Counted from the first letter of the stretch, positions 1 through 8,929 are shown. The stretch is 36,576 nucleotides of DNA from Achromobacter sp. Bel (GCF_012928505.1 NZ_JABBJN010000059.1:1-36576), one strand, 5' to 3'. Numbers and translations are program-made. The notes: a model not told the origin generated them from the sequence alone.

Positions 1-260
1 CTTCGCGCGCAACCCATCGGGTGGTGACATGCATCGAGAGTCCCACCAGCCCCCTCACGCCCCCACACGTGAAGCGCCAAAAACCACGACGCAAGACGAC
101 GCGTAAGCTCCCAAAGGCCGCCCGCGCGGCCGGCCGGGAGCGGGCCCCGCAAGACCTTCCACCCCTTCCCCGCCGTGGAGAAGAACCCTAAGCACACCGA
201 CCTCCAAAGCGAACGAGAAATTGCGTTCAACGGAGCCCGCCGGGCGTCTCAAGAACCACA
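1..260. other. Region without a convincing gene
   Basis: No reading frame here has a recognisable product. A short frame on the minus strand (55-261) is arginine/glycine-rich low-complexity protein typical of GC-rich non-coding DNA. A GC-rich hairpin is visible: GGCCGC at 116-121 pairs with GCGGCC at 126-131 around a four-base loop. It could help end transcription coming from the minus-strand oxidoreductase, but there is no T-tract. Confidence 0.5.
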
Positions 261-329
<69 letters not shown>

Positions 330-336
330 CAATCCA

Positions 337-3300
337 TCAAGCCGCCCGCACCCCAATCGCCACCACCCGCGCACTGAACTCCCTCAGCAACTCCTCCCGC
401 TTCCCAGCCACCTTCTCCATCGCCGCCTCCTTGATATGTCCGTAGCCGCGGATTTCCTCCGGCAACCCTGCTAAGGTCACCGCCTTTTCCAGATTCCCGC
501 GGTTCAGTTTCGACAAGATCGCCGTCATCGTCTCCCGGTACTCTCGGATCAGTTCGCGTTCCGCGCGCCGCTCCGCCGTGTAGCCGAACACATCCAGCCG
601 CGTTCCGCGCAGCCGCCGCAATTTCGCCAGCACGCCGAACACCTTCAGCATGCCCGGGCCGTAGCTGCGCTTGATCAGATGGCCCTGCTTGTCGCGGCGC
701 GAAAACAGCGGCGGAGCCAGATGGAAGCGAAGTTTCCAATCCCCCTCGAATTGCTCGCCGACCTTCTTCACGAACTCGCCGTCCGAATACAGCCGCGCCA
801 CTTCGTACTCGTCCTTGTACGCCATCAACTTGAAATAGTTGCGTGCCACGGCCATCGCCAGGCGGTTCGTGCCCGTGGCGTCCTGTTCCGCGCGCGCCAC
901 CTTGTCCACCAGGTCCGTGTACTGCTTCGCGTAGGCCTCGTTCTGGTATTGCGTCAGGAACGCTTTGCGTACCGTCACCAGCTGCGCCAATTCGCCGTTG
1001 GGCTTCTTCAGTTCGGTGACCGGGGCGGCGCGCGGGCGCTTGATCTCGATGATGTCTTCTGGCGGCGCGATCGGCATGCCGCCGTTGGCGAGCACGCGCG
1101 CCACATCGGCCATGTCGTGCGCGGCGCGGCGGCCCCAGGCGAAGGCGGCCTGGTTGGTGGCGACTTGCTGGCCGTTCAGTTCGATAGCGCGCAGCAACGC
1201 GTCTTGGGACAGCGGGATCCAGCCCTTCTGATAGGCGTAGCCCATCATCAGGGGGTTGGCGTAGATGGCGTCGCCCAACAGCACCACCGCCATCGCCGCC
1301 GCGTCCACCATGTGCAGGTTTTCCTTGCCGCACGCGGCCTGCAGGTCGGCGGTCAGGTTGGCGCCGGGCAATGTCCAGTCAGGATTGGAGACGAAAGCGG
1401 CGGTCGGCGCGTTGTCGCGGTTCAGCAGCGCGCGGGTGCGTCCCGGGCGCAGGCGCGCCATGCTGTCCGCGCTGGTGGCGACCACCAGGTCGCCGGCCAG
1501 CAGCAAGTCGGCCTCGCCCATGGCGACGCGCGTGTTCATCAGGTGCTCGGGCGACTGCGCCAGCACCACATGCGAATACACCGCGCCGCCCTTTTGCGCC
1601 AGGCCCGCCATGTCCAGCACGGAACAGCCCTTGCCTTCCAGGTGCGCCGCCATGCCCAGCAACTGCCCGATGGTGACCACGCCCGTGCCGCCGACGCCCG
1701 CGATGAAGACGCCGTACGGCTGGTCCAGCGTGGACGCGTGCGGCGCAGGCACGCTTTCGTCGATGACGCCTTCTTGCGACAGCGCCTTGGGCTTTCTCAG
1801 CTTGCCGCCTTCCACCGTCACGAAGCTGGGGCAGAATCCCTTCAGACAGGAGAAGTCCTTGTTGCAACTGGATTGATTGATGGCGCGCTTGCGGCCGAAT
1901 TCGGTTTCCAGTGGCTCCACCGACAGGCAATGCGACTTCTGCGAACAATCGCCGCAGCCTTCGCACACGCGTTCATTGATGACCACGCGGCGCGCCGGGT
2001 CGGGATAGGCGTTGCGCTTGCGGCGGCGCCGCTTTTCGGTGGCGCAGGTCTGGTCGTAGATCAGCACCGACACGCCCGGATGCTCGCGCATGTCGCGCAT
2101 CACCGCATCCAGTTCGTCGCGGTGCATCACGGGTACGCCCGGCGCCAGATCCGACACATCGAGGTACTTGTCCGGGTCGTCGGTGACGACAACGATCTTG
2201 TCGATGCCTTCAGCCGCCATCTGACGGCTGATCATCGGGACGCTGATCGGGCCGTCGACGGGCTGGCCGCCCGTCATGGCGACGGCGTCGTTGAACAGGA
2301 TCTTGTAGGTGATCGGCACCTTGGCCGCCACGGCCGCGCGGATGGCCAGCAGGCCGGAATGGAAGTACGTGCCGTCGCCCAGGTTGGCGAACACATGCTT
2401 TTCCTCGGTGAACGGCGCCTGGCCCACCCAAGGCACGCCTTCGCCGCCCATCTGCGTATAGACCTCGGTGTTGCGGTCCATCCACCGCACCATGTAATGG
2501 CAGCCGATGCCGGCCATGCCGCGCGAGCCTTCGGGCAGGCGGGTCGACGTGTTGTGCGGACAGCCCGAACAGAACCAGGGCTTGCGCTCTTCGACGACGC
2601 GCGGACGCGCCAGGGCCTGTTCGCGGCCGCTGATGAAATCCAGCCGGGCAAGAATGCCGGCGCGCACGTCCTCGGGCAATTCAAAGCGCAGCAGGCGCGC
2701 CGCGATCGCCTTGGCGACCATCGCCGGCGAAAACTCGTAATGCGCAGGCAGCAGCCAATTGCCTTGCGGCACGGACCATTCCCCACCGTCCTTGTCGTCG
2801 AACTTGCCGGCCACGCGCGGGATCTTCTTGCCGCTGCCGATCCAGCTGAACAGTTCCTCCTTCAACTGGTATTCCAGCACCTGGCGCTTTTCCTCGACCA
2901 CCAGGATCTCGTCCAGGCCCTCGGCGAATTGCTGCATGCCGGTGGATTCCAGCGGCCAGACCATGCCGACCTTGAAGAGGCGCAGGCCGATGCGTTGGCA
3001 GACGGCTTCGGTCAACCCCAGGTCGGACAGCGCCTGACGGGTGTCCAGATAGGCCTTGCCGGAGGTCATGATGCCGAAGCGCGCATCGCGCTCGGGCACA
3101 TGCCAAAGCTCGCGGTTGAGCTTGTTGGCGCGGGCGTAGGCCAGCGCGGCGTACAGCTTGTAGTCCAGCAGCCGGGCCTCTTGCTGCAGCGGCGTGTCGG
3201 GCACCCGGATGTTCAGGCCGTCGGCCGGCATCAGGAAGTCTTCGGGCAGCTGGATGCGCACGCGATGCGGGTCCACGTCCACCGACGCCGACACTTCCAC

Positions 3301-3945
3301 GATGTCGGTGATGCATTTCATGCCCACCCACACGCCGGCGTAGCGGCTCATGGCCCAGCCGTGCAGGCCGAAATCCAGCACTTCCTGGACGCTGGCCGGA
3401 AACAGCGCCGGGATCATACAGGCCTTCAGGATGTGGTCGCTTTGATGCGGCAGCGTCGAAGACTTGGCTGGATGGTCGTCGCCCGCCACCACCAGCACCC
3501 CGCCGTGGCGCGAGGTGCCGGCCGCGTTGGCGTGCTTGAAGACGTCGCCGCAGCGGTCCACGCCGGGGCCCTTGCCGTACCACATGCCGAACACGCCGTC
3601 GTACTTGGCGCCCGGGAACAGATTGACCTGCTGCGATCCCCAGACGGCGGTCGCGGCGAGGTCTTCGTTGATGCCCGGCTGGAACTCGACATGGTGGGCC
3701 TTCAGGTACTTGGCCGCCTTCCACATGTTCTGGTCCACGCCGCCCAGCGGTGAGCCGCGGTAGCCCGACACAAAGCCCGCCGTGTTCAAGCCCGCCCGCA
3801 CGTCCCGCACGCGCTGCATCATGGGCAGGCGGACCAGGGCGTGGATGCCGCTCATCCACGCGCGGCCGGATTCCAGGGTGTATTTGTCGTCCAGCTGGAC
3901 GGATTCAAGCGCGGCGCGCAAGGCGGGCGGCAGGGGGGCATTCAT
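337..3945 (-). CDS. Indolepyruvate ferredoxin oxidoreductase, fused IorA-IorB type (2-oxoacid:ferredoxin oxidoreductase)
   Basis: A 1202-residue single-chain enzyme of the family that oxidatively decarboxylates arylpyruvates such as indolepyruvate to acyl-CoA, passing electrons to ferredoxin. The family was first studied as separate subunits; here they are fused. Visible parts: an N-terminal pyruvate-oxidoreductase-like domain with YRGSPLGG; a Cys-rich CSGCPHNTS near residue 458; a ThDP site with GDGTYFHSG near 522 and NDAVAMTGGQ near 550; an Fe-S segment CEGCGDC near 661 followed by further Cys; and a C-terminal gamma-like domain with GVGGTGVVT near 750. I chose MNAPLPPAL because GGAG lies seven bases upstream; the open frame extends further 5' but only through GC-rich non-coding sequence. 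It is divergent from mutY. The likely role is aromatic amino-acid or arylpyruvate breakdown; the substrate is inferred from the family only. Confidence 0.9.
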   Translation of the reverse strand: MNAPLPPALRAALESVQLDDKYTLESGRAWMSGIHALVRLPMMQRVRDVRAGLNTAGFVSGYRGSPLGGVDQNMWKAAKYLKAHHVEFQPGINEDLAATAVWGSQQVNLFPGAKYDGVFGMWYGKGPGVDRCGDVFKHANAAGTSRHGGVLVVAGDDHPAKSSTLPHQSDHILKACMIPALFPASVQEVLDFGLHGWAMSRYAGVWVGMKCITDIVEVSASVDVDPHRVRIQLPEDFLMPADGLNIRVPDTPLQQEARLLDYKLYAALAYARANKLNRELWHVPERDARFGIMTSGKAYLDTRQALSDLGLTEAVCQRIGLRLFKVGMVWPLESTGMQQFAEGLDEILVVEEKRQVLEYQLKEELFSWIGSGKKIPRVAGKFDDKDGGEWSVPQGNWLLPAHYEFSPAMVAKAIAARLLRFELPEDVRAGILARLDFISGREQALARPRVVEERKPWFCSGCPHNTSTRLPEGSRGMAGIGCHYMVRWMDRNTEVYTQMGGEGVPWVGQAPFTEEKHVFANLGDGTYFHSGLLAIRAAVAAKVPITYKILFNDAVAMTGGQPVDGPISVPMISRQMAAEGIDKIVVVTDDPDKYLDVSDLAPGVPVMHRDELDAVMRDMREHPGVSVLIYDQTCATEKRRRRKRNAYPDPARRVVINERVCEGCGDCSQKSHCLSVEPLETEFGRKRAINQSSCNKDFSCLKGFCPSFVTVEGGKLRKPKALSQEGVIDESVPAPHASTLDQPYGVFIAGVGGTGVVTIGQLLGMAAHLEGKGCSVLDMAGLAQKGGAVYSHVVLAQSPEHLMNTRVAMGEADLLLAGDLVVATSADSMARLRPGRTRALLNRDNAPTAAFVSNPDWTLPGANLTADLQAACGKENLHMVDAAAMAVVLLGDAIYANPLMMGYAYQKGWIPLSQDALLRAIELNGQQVATNQAAFAWGRRAAHDMADVARVLANGGMPIAPPEDIIEIKRPRAAPVTELKKPNGELAQLVTVRKAFLTQYQNEAYAKQYTDLVDKVARAEQDATGTNRLAMAVARNYFKLMAYKDEYEVARLYSDGEFVKKVGEQFEGDWKLRFHLAPPLFSRRDKQGHLIKRSYGPGMLKVFGVLAKLRRLRGTRLDVFGYTAERRAERELIREYRETMTAILSKLNRGNLEKAVTLAGLPEEIRGYGHIKEAAMEKVAGKREELLREFSARVVAIGVRAA

Positions 3946-4115
3946 GTCTCGACTCCAAGATCCTGGATGCCCCCACCAGCTTCGCGTCGCGCGCGATGCG
4001 CGCCCGCGGGCCAACAAGGGCCGTGAAAGTGAAGTGATGGCGCTTTCGCGCTCTAGGTAGGGCCTGGCAACACCCGCAAGAGCGTCGCACCGGCCCTTAG
4101 TTGTAACCGGTCGCC

Positions 4116-4145
4116 CTGACCCCGGCAATAGGGCGATGCGATAAT
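4116..4145 (+). promoter_or_regulatory. Sigma-70-like extended -10 promoter of mutY, predicting a leaderless mRNA
   Basis: CTGACC (4116-4121) is a fair -35, followed after 18 bases by the extended -10 TGCGATAAT, whose hexamer is 4140-4145. Transcription should start at about 4152, next to the A of the ATG at 4153. No Shine-Dalgarno sequence is seen at the right distance from that ATG. The upstream in-frame ATG at 4144 overlaps the -10 hexamer, so it would not be in the transcript. Confidence 0.45.
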
Positions 4146-4152
4146 GGGCGCC

Positions 4153-5232
4153 ATGGAATTCGCCCCTCGTATCGTCGCCTGGCAGCGCCAGCATGGCCGC
4201 CATGATCTGCCCTGGCAAAACACGCGTGACCCGTATCGGATCTGGCTGTCCGAGATCATGTTGCAGCAGACGCAAGTGGCCACCGTGATCCCCTATTACG
4301 ACCGCTTCCTGCAACGCTTCCCGGACGTGGCCGCGCTGGCCGCCGCCGCGCAGGAAGACGTGATGCCGTATTGGGCCGGACTGGGCTACTACGCCCGCGC
4401 CCGCAACCTGCACCGTTGCGCGCAGGAGATCGCGCGCGATTGGGGCGGCCGCTTCCCGCCCACTGCGCAAACCATCGCCACCCTGCCCGGCATTGGCCGG
4501 TCCACGGCGGCTGCGATTGCGGCGTTTGCCTACGGCGAGCGTTCGCCCATCCTGGACGGCAACGTCAAGCGCGTGTTCACGCGCCACTTCGGCATCGCTG
4601 GCGATCCGTCCAAGCGGGAAATCGAGACGCGGCTATGGACGCTGGCCGACGCGCAGGTCGAGGCCGCCCCTGGCCTGGATATGGCTGCCTACACGCAAGG
4701 CTTGATGGATTTGGGCGCCACGCTGTGCACGCGCGGCAAGCCGGCTTGCGACAAGTGCCCGGTGGCCGACAGTTGCGTCGCCCGCCGCGAGGGCCGGCAG
4801 GCCGAACTGCCCACCCCCAAAGTACGCCGCGCGATACCCGAACGCGAAACCTGTATGTTGGTGCTGCAGCACCAAGGGGCGTTCCTGTTGCAGCAGCGGC
4901 CCGAACCCGGCATCTGGGGCGGTTTGTGGAGCCTGCCCGAATTCGATGTGGCGGGCGACCCGGACGCCGCCTCGCGCGCGCTGGGCCTGGAACCCGAACA
5001 ACGCTTCGAGCTTGCCGCCTTCGCGCACACGTTCACGCACTACCGCCTGCACATCCGGCCGTGGCTCGTGCCCGTGCGCGCGGCCAGCCTGCGCGAATCG
5101 GCGCTGCCGGAACGTTGGGTGCATGCCGACAAGCTGGGCGCGATGGCGCTGCCCGCGCCGGTCAAGAAGCTGCTGCAGGGGCTGGTGGACGCGGGGATGC
5201 AGGACAGCCTGTTTTCGGCCGGCGCCAGATAA
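4153..5232 (+). CDS. mutY: A/G-specific adenine DNA glycosylase MutY
   Basis: A base-excision repair enzyme that removes adenine mispaired with 8-oxoguanine or guanine. The 359-residue protein has an N-terminal helix-hairpin-helix glycosylase domain. Glu34 in WLSEIMLQQTQV and Asp135 in ILDGNVKRV are the catalytic acids, and the hairpin is LPGIGRSTAAAI. A [4Fe-4S] loop has Cys192, Cys199, Cys202 and Cys208, the same positions as in E. coli. The C-terminal third is the NUDIX-like 8-oxoG recognition domain. Start: an in-frame ATG lies nine bases upstream (4144) but overlaps a good -10 hexamer, so I prefer MEFAPRIV. The gene ends inside a small 8-bp tandem repeat and faces a Bug gene across a large palindrome. 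Confidence 0.97.
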   Translation: MEFAPRIVAWQRQHGRHDLPWQNTRDPYRIWLSEIMLQQTQVATVIPYYDRFLQRFPDVAALAAAAQEDVMPYWAGLGYYARARNLHRCAQEIARDWGGRFPPTAQTIATLPGIGRSTAAAIAAFAYGERSPILDGNVKRVFTRHFGIAGDPSKREIETRLWTLADAQVEAAPGLDMAAYTQGLMDLGATLCTRGKPACDKCPVADSCVARREGRQAELPTPKVRRAIPERETCMLVLQHQGAFLLQQRPEPGIWGGLWSLPEFDVAGDPDAASRALGLEPEQRFELAAFAHTFTHYRLHIRPWLVPVRAASLRESALPERWVHADKLGAMALPAPVKKLLQGLVDAGMQDSLFSAGAR

Positions 5233-5248
5233 CCAGATAGCCAGATAG
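5225..5248 (+). repeat. Three tandem 8-bp units CCAGATA(A/G) spanning the mutY stop
   Basis: Three copies of CCAGATAA/G lie head to tail. The first contains the TAA stop of mutY (5230-5232); the next two each contain TAG (5238-5240, 5246-5248). Because the unit is eight bases, the three stops fall in three different reading frames. Confidence 0.9.
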
Positions 5249-5255
5249 CGGGCGG

Positions 5256-5287
5256 GCGCGATGGCCGCCGCGCGGCGGCCATCGCGC
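5256..5287. terminator. 32-bp perfect palindrome between convergent mutY and Bug gene
   Basis: The 14-base arm GCGCGATGGCCGCC (5256-5269) pairs exactly with 5274-5287 around GCGC, itself self-complementary, so the whole 32 bp is a perfect palindrome. It sits between two convergent genes and reads the same on both strands, as expected of a two-way terminator. There is no T-tract on either side, so it may act as a Rho-assisted or RNA-end-protecting hairpin. Confidence 0.6.
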
Positions 5288-5292
5288 AAGGC

Positions 5293-6248
5293 TCAGTTCG
5301 TCATGCGCGGCAGATTCGCCGCCTTGATGGCGCGGCCCATCTGATCATGGGTCGTGTCGACCATCTTCGCGTAGTCCTGCCCCGACATCCACACGGGATC
5401 CACGCCCAGTTGCCGATAGGTCTGCTGCAAGCGCTCCGAGGCCACGGCCGCCTTGGCCGATTTTTCAAGTCTGGCCCGCACGGACTCCGGCGTGCCCCTG
5501 GGCACCGCCAACCCCAGCCACGAATCGATTTCCACGTTGTAGCCCGCCTCTTTCAGGGTGGGGACATCCGGAAATTCCGGCCATCGTATCGGGCTGGCCG
5601 AGGCCAGCAGACGCAAACGGCCGGCCTGGATATAGCTCGTGACGTCCGACGGATTCTGGACAATGACGTCAACCTGCTTGCTCAGCAAGGCCGACACGGT
5701 TTCGCTGCCCGACTTGTACGACACCTGCTCGAACTTCGCGCCCGTGCCCGGCCCAGGTCGAACAGGGCCAGGTTGTTGGGCGCGGACGGCGCGCCGAAGA
5801 AGATGCCGGGGCCTTGCTTGCCGGCCGCGACCAGATCCGCCACGCTCTTGTATGGCGAGTCCGCGCGCACCACGACCCCGTAGCGGTAGCGCCCATAGGC
5901 GGCCACGAAATCGAAATCGCGCGCGGCGTAAGGAATGGTCATCAGATGCGGCATGATGGCGATGGACGACAACGTCACCACGCCCACGTTGTAGCCGTCG
6001 GCCTGTTGCTTGGCCACATAGCCCGGGCCGATCGTGCCCAGAGCGCCCGGGCGGTTGAAGACCACCACGGCGCGGCCCAGGTCGGCCTCCATCGCACGGG
6101 CCAGTTCACGACTGGCGACGTCCGTGTTGCCACCGGCCCCGTAGTTCACCGTCAGCGTCACCTCCTTGTCGGGCCACGCCAGCGCAGGCGTGGCCGTGAC
6201 GCTTATCGCCGCGGCGGCCAGCGCCGCCAGCATCGATGCTGCTTTCAT
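5293..6248 (-). pseudogene. Bug-family (tripartite tricarboxylate transporter) solute-binding protein, frameshifted
   Basis: Periplasmic Bug/TctC-type binding proteins capture carboxylates for TTT transporters or for sensing. The start (AAGGAG seven bases upstream) gives a signal peptide MKAASMLAALAAAAI...ALA, then WPDKEVTLTVNYGAGGNTD. The frame runs through FGAPSAPNNLALFDLGRA, then enters unrelated Arg/Ser-rich sequence and stops near 5682. The expected continuation, TGAKFEQVSYKSGSETV, is found in another frame and runs to 5293. One missing base at about 5745-5747 (GC-ACG on the minus strand) explains the break, and restoring it gives 318 residues, the normal family length. Both halves keep good coding quality, so this is either a recent mutation or a sequencing error in a GC-rich run. 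It is the last gene of an operon with the SDR and ThDP genes. Confidence 0.85.
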
Positions 6249-6284
6249 GTTTGTCTCCTTGTGTTTTTTTCAGGGGCTGCATGC

Positions 6285-7040
6285 TCACGGCATGTAGAAC
6301 CCGCCATTGATATCGAGGATGGCCCCGTTGATGAAGCCCGCCTCCTCCCCGGCCAGAAACACCATCGCCGCGGCCACCTCCTCGGGCGTGCCCAGACGGC
6401 GCACGGGGATTTGCGCCGCGTAGTTCTCGTTGACCGACGGCGCAGCCTGCTGCGCCATTTCGGTCAGGATGCGCCCCGGCGTGATGGCGTTGGCCGTGAT
6501 GCCGTGCGGACCCATTTCGGCGGCGATGGCGCGGGTCAGCCCCAGCACGCCGGCCTTGGACGCCATGTAGCTGCCGCCCGCCACCAGCGACTTGGCGCGG
6601 CCCGCCAGCGACGACACATTGACGATGCGCCCCCAGCCTTGGTCGCGCATGCCCGGCAGCACCATCTGGCACAGGCGCAGGATGGACGTCAGGTTGACCT
6701 GCAACACCGATTCCCATTCTTCGGGCGTGATGTCCAGGATGCCGGCGGAATTTCCGTCCGCCTGCTTGGGAGAGATGCCCGCGTTGTTCATGAGTACCGA
6801 CACCGGCCCCCATTGCTCGCGCGCGCTGTCGACCAGCGCCTGCATCGTGGCGTAGTCGGTGACGTCGGCCCGCTCGGTGCGCAGTTGCGGGCTGGCGCCG
6901 CCCAGGCGTTGCGCATCCACGCCCTCGCGGCTGACGGCCAGCACGCGGTAGCCCTTGGCCAGCAGCAGGCGCGCGACCTCCAGGCCGATGCCGCGGCCCG
7001 CGCCGGTGACCAGCGCGACGTTGCTCGGGTCTTGTTTCAT
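6285..7040 (-). CDS. SDR-family NAD(P)-dependent oxidoreductase
   Basis: A 251-residue classical short-chain dehydrogenase/reductase. The cofactor motif is VTGAGRGIGLE near residue 11; NNAGIS, the catalytic Ser of NVSSLAG and YMASK (the YxxxK pair) follow in order, and the C-terminus INGAILDINGGFYMP is typical of FabG-like members. The start is set by an ATGA overlap: its ATG (7040-7038) shares bases with the TGA of the upstream ThDP gene, which suggests coupled translation. A longer frame reaches 7091 inside that gene but lacks support. The substrate is unknown; the position between a ThDP enzyme and a carboxylate-binding protein suggests a hydroxy or keto acid intermediate. Confidence 0.9.
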   Translation of the reverse strand: MKQDPSNVALVTGAGRGIGLEVARLLLAKGYRVLAVSREGVDAQRLGGASPQLRTERADVTDYATMQALVDSAREQWGPVSVLMNNAGISPKQADGNSAGILDITPEEWESVLQVNLTSILRLCQMVLPGMRDQGWGRIVNVSSLAGRAKSLVAGGSYMASKAGVLGLTRAIAAEMGPHGITANAITPGRILTEMAQQAAPSVNENYAAQIPVRRLGTPEEVAAAMVFLAGEEAGFINGAILDINGGFYMP

Positions 7041-8764
7041 GCCTGGTCCGCCGTGAAGAAGGTGATGGGGGGAAACGCGTTTTCGTCGCACATGACTTCG
7101 ACGAGCGTTGTCAGTTCAGCGTTGCGGGCGTCGCGCAGCGCACCGGCCAGGTCCGCCGGCGCCTCGATGCGCACGCCCAGGCAGCCCGCCGCGCGCGCCA
7201 CCGCCGCATGGTCCACGGGATGGAAATGAACGGCCGACGTATGCGCGCCGAACTTCACGTTCTCGGCGTGCTTCTGGAAGCCCAGGATGCCGTTGTTGAT
7301 GACGACCAGCGTGACCTTGATGCCCATGCGGCGCGCGGTTTCCAGTTCCGACCAGACGTGGCCGAAGCCGCCGTCGCCCACGACGCAAACCACATGCGCG
7401 TCGGGCCTCGCCACCTTGGCGCCCAGGGCCATCGGGAAGCCCCAGCCCAGGCCAGCCAGCCCGCGTGGCGTCAAAAAGCGCATCCCGGGCGCCAGCGAGG
7501 TCAGATAGTTGGCGATCCAGATCGAGGAATAGCTGGCGTCCGCGACGACGATGGTGTTGTCGTCCACATCGCGGCGGATTTCCTCCAGCAGGCGTTCGGG
7601 GCGGATCGGCTGCTGGTCTGACAGGCGGACCGCGCGAGACGCCTCCCACGAAGATGCCTTGCCCGCCTCGATGGCGGCCTCCAGGCCCGCGCGGCGCGCG
7701 TGTGCGGCGGACAGATCGCGGCTGCCCAGCTCGCGGCTCAACGCCAACAGCGTTTCACGCGCGTCGCCCGCCAGGCGTAACGCCTCGTAGTTGCGGCCGA
7801 TTTCGGCACCGTCGACATCGATGTGGATGTAGCGGGCGTTCTTGGGATAGAGCTTCCAGGAATCGGTGGCGTTCTGGTTGGTGCGCGTTCCCACCAGCAG
7901 GACGACATCCGCGTCGGCGATCAACGGACGCAGATCGCGGCTGGCGCCGTTGGGTCCCATGAAGTAGCCGACCACGCCGAGCGACAGCGGATGCCGTTCG
8001 TCCGTGGCGCCCTTGCCCATGACCGTGGTGCCCACAGGCAGGTGGGCCGCTTCCTGCAAGGCGGCCAGTGCCTGACTGGCGCCCGAGACATGCACGCCGC
8101 CGCCAGCCACCACCACCGGCCGTTGCGCGCCGGCCAGCAGGTCGGCCGCCGCCTTCACGGCATCGCTTGCGGCCACGTTGCGGTCCAGCGGGAAATGTCC
8201 CAGGCAGGCATGGCGTTGCGAGGCCGCGGCCGCCTCGTTCAGCAGGTCCGCCGGCAGCATCAGGGCCACGGGGCCCGGGCGGCCCGAGCAGGCGATGGCA
8301 AAGGCCTGGTCCACATAGTCTTCGACCCGCGACGCCTCGGTAACGCGGCGCACCCACTTCGTGCAGGAGGCGAACAGGCCCAGATGATCGAATTCCTGGA
8401 ATGCGTTCTTGTCGGTCTGATCGCGGTTGACGTCCTGCACCAGCGCAATGACGGGAATCGACACTTTCAGCGCCTCCGCCAGCGGGGGCACCAACAGCGT
8501 GGCCGCCGGACCGTTCTGCGCCGTCACGATGGCCGGTTTACCGGTGATCCGGGCATAGGCGTCCGCCATATACCCGCCCGCATTCTCGCTTCGGTAAGCC
8601 ACCTGGGTCAGACCCAGTTCCTCGCAGGCCAGGTGCAGCATGCTGGGCAGGCTCTGGCCGAACACGTGGGTCACGCCATGGCGTATCAGCGCTTTCGCGA
8701 TCAAGTGCGCCACGGTGCCGTGATTGGTCAGGCCGGGGGCATTCAAGGGATGCAGCGTAGACAT
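7037..8764 (-). CDS. Thiamine-diphosphate enzyme, acetolactate synthase-like
   Basis: A 575-residue enzyme with the three-domain plan of acetolactate synthase, glyoxylate carboligase and 2-keto acid decarboxylases. The N-terminal pyrimidine-binding domain carries the ThDP-activating Glu60 in YRSENAGGYMADAYAR. The central domain has VVVAGGGVH. The C-terminal ThDP/Mg motif starts at GDGGFGHVW near residue 463 and ends INNGILGF. AGGAG lies six bases before the ATG. It is the first gene of a three-gene minus-strand operon and is divergent from a GntR regulator. It is not clearly an anabolic IlvB: no small subunit follows it, and the setting is catabolic. It may be a 2-keto acid decarboxylase or a carboligase; the substrate cannot be read from the sequence. 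Confidence 0.88.
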   Translation of the reverse strand: MSTLHPLNAPGLTNHGTVAHLIAKALIRHGVTHVFGQSLPSMLHLACEELGLTQVAYRSENAGGYMADAYARITGKPAIVTAQNGPAATLLVPPLAEALKVSIPVIALVQDVNRDQTDKNAFQEFDHLGLFASCTKWVRRVTEASRVEDYVDQAFAIACSGRPGPVALMLPADLLNEAAAASQRHACLGHFPLDRNVAASDAVKAAADLLAGAQRPVVVAGGGVHVSGASQALAALQEAAHLPVGTTVMGKGATDERHPLSLGVVGYFMGPNGASRDLRPLIADADVVLLVGTRTNQNATDSWKLYPKNARYIHIDVDGAEIGRNYEALRLAGDARETLLALSRELGSRDLSAAHARRAGLEAAIEAGKASSWEASRAVRLSDQQPIRPERLLEEIRRDVDDNTIVVADASYSSIWIANYLTSLAPGMRFLTPRGLAGLGWGFPMALGAKVARPDAHVVCVVGDGGFGHVWSELETARRMGIKVTLVVINNGILGFQKHAENVKFGAHTSAVHFHPVDHAAVARAAGCLGVRIEAPADLAGALRDARNAELTTLVEVMCDENAFPPITFFTADQA

Positions 8765-8777
8765 CTTGTCTCCTGTT

Positions 8778-8795
8778 TATATTTTATAAAATATA
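8778..8795. promoter_or_regulatory. Perfect 18-bp AT-only palindrome, probable operator 1
   Basis: TATATTTTATAAAATATA equals its own reverse complement. It lies 13 bases before the ATG of the ThDP gene, covering the area just upstream of its Shine-Dalgarno site, and contains the core TTTTATAAAA that recurs at 8830-8839. A very AT-rich palindrome in this GC-rich DNA is likely to be a binding site, most simply for the divergent GntR protein. Confidence 0.65.
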
Positions 8796-8820
8796 GGCTG
8801 GAGGCAAAGCGGCGGTCAAT

Positions 8821-8848
8821 TCTTTTATTTTTTATAAAATGTAAAAGA
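8821..8848. promoter_or_regulatory. Imperfect 28-bp AT-rich palindrome, probable operator 2
   Basis: The arms TCTTTTA and TAAAAGA flank the core TTTTATAAAA; 24 of 28 positions are symmetric. Its centre is 48 bp from that of the palindrome at 8778-8795. The two sites lie between the divergent ThDP and GntR genes and could support cooperative binding or looping. TATAAA within it may also serve as a -10 element for the GntR gene. Confidence 0.6.
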
Positions 8849-8929
8849 GGCGCGCATGAACGGTAAAATCGCGCTGCACGGCCCGCCGCCACCAGGGCAT
8901 GACGCGGGCCGGCCGACCAGGAACACAGG

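Noticed and set aside
679..3753. Long open frame on the plus strand, antisense to the oxidoreductase
   Set aside because: Its protein is rich in His, Arg, Gln and Ala without any family motif, the usual shadow of a GC-rich gene on the other strand, which has clear domains.
5293..5724. A separate small gene starting MSYKSGSETV
   Set aside because: It is the C-terminal part of the Bug protein after the frameshift, with no ribosome site or signal peptide of its own.
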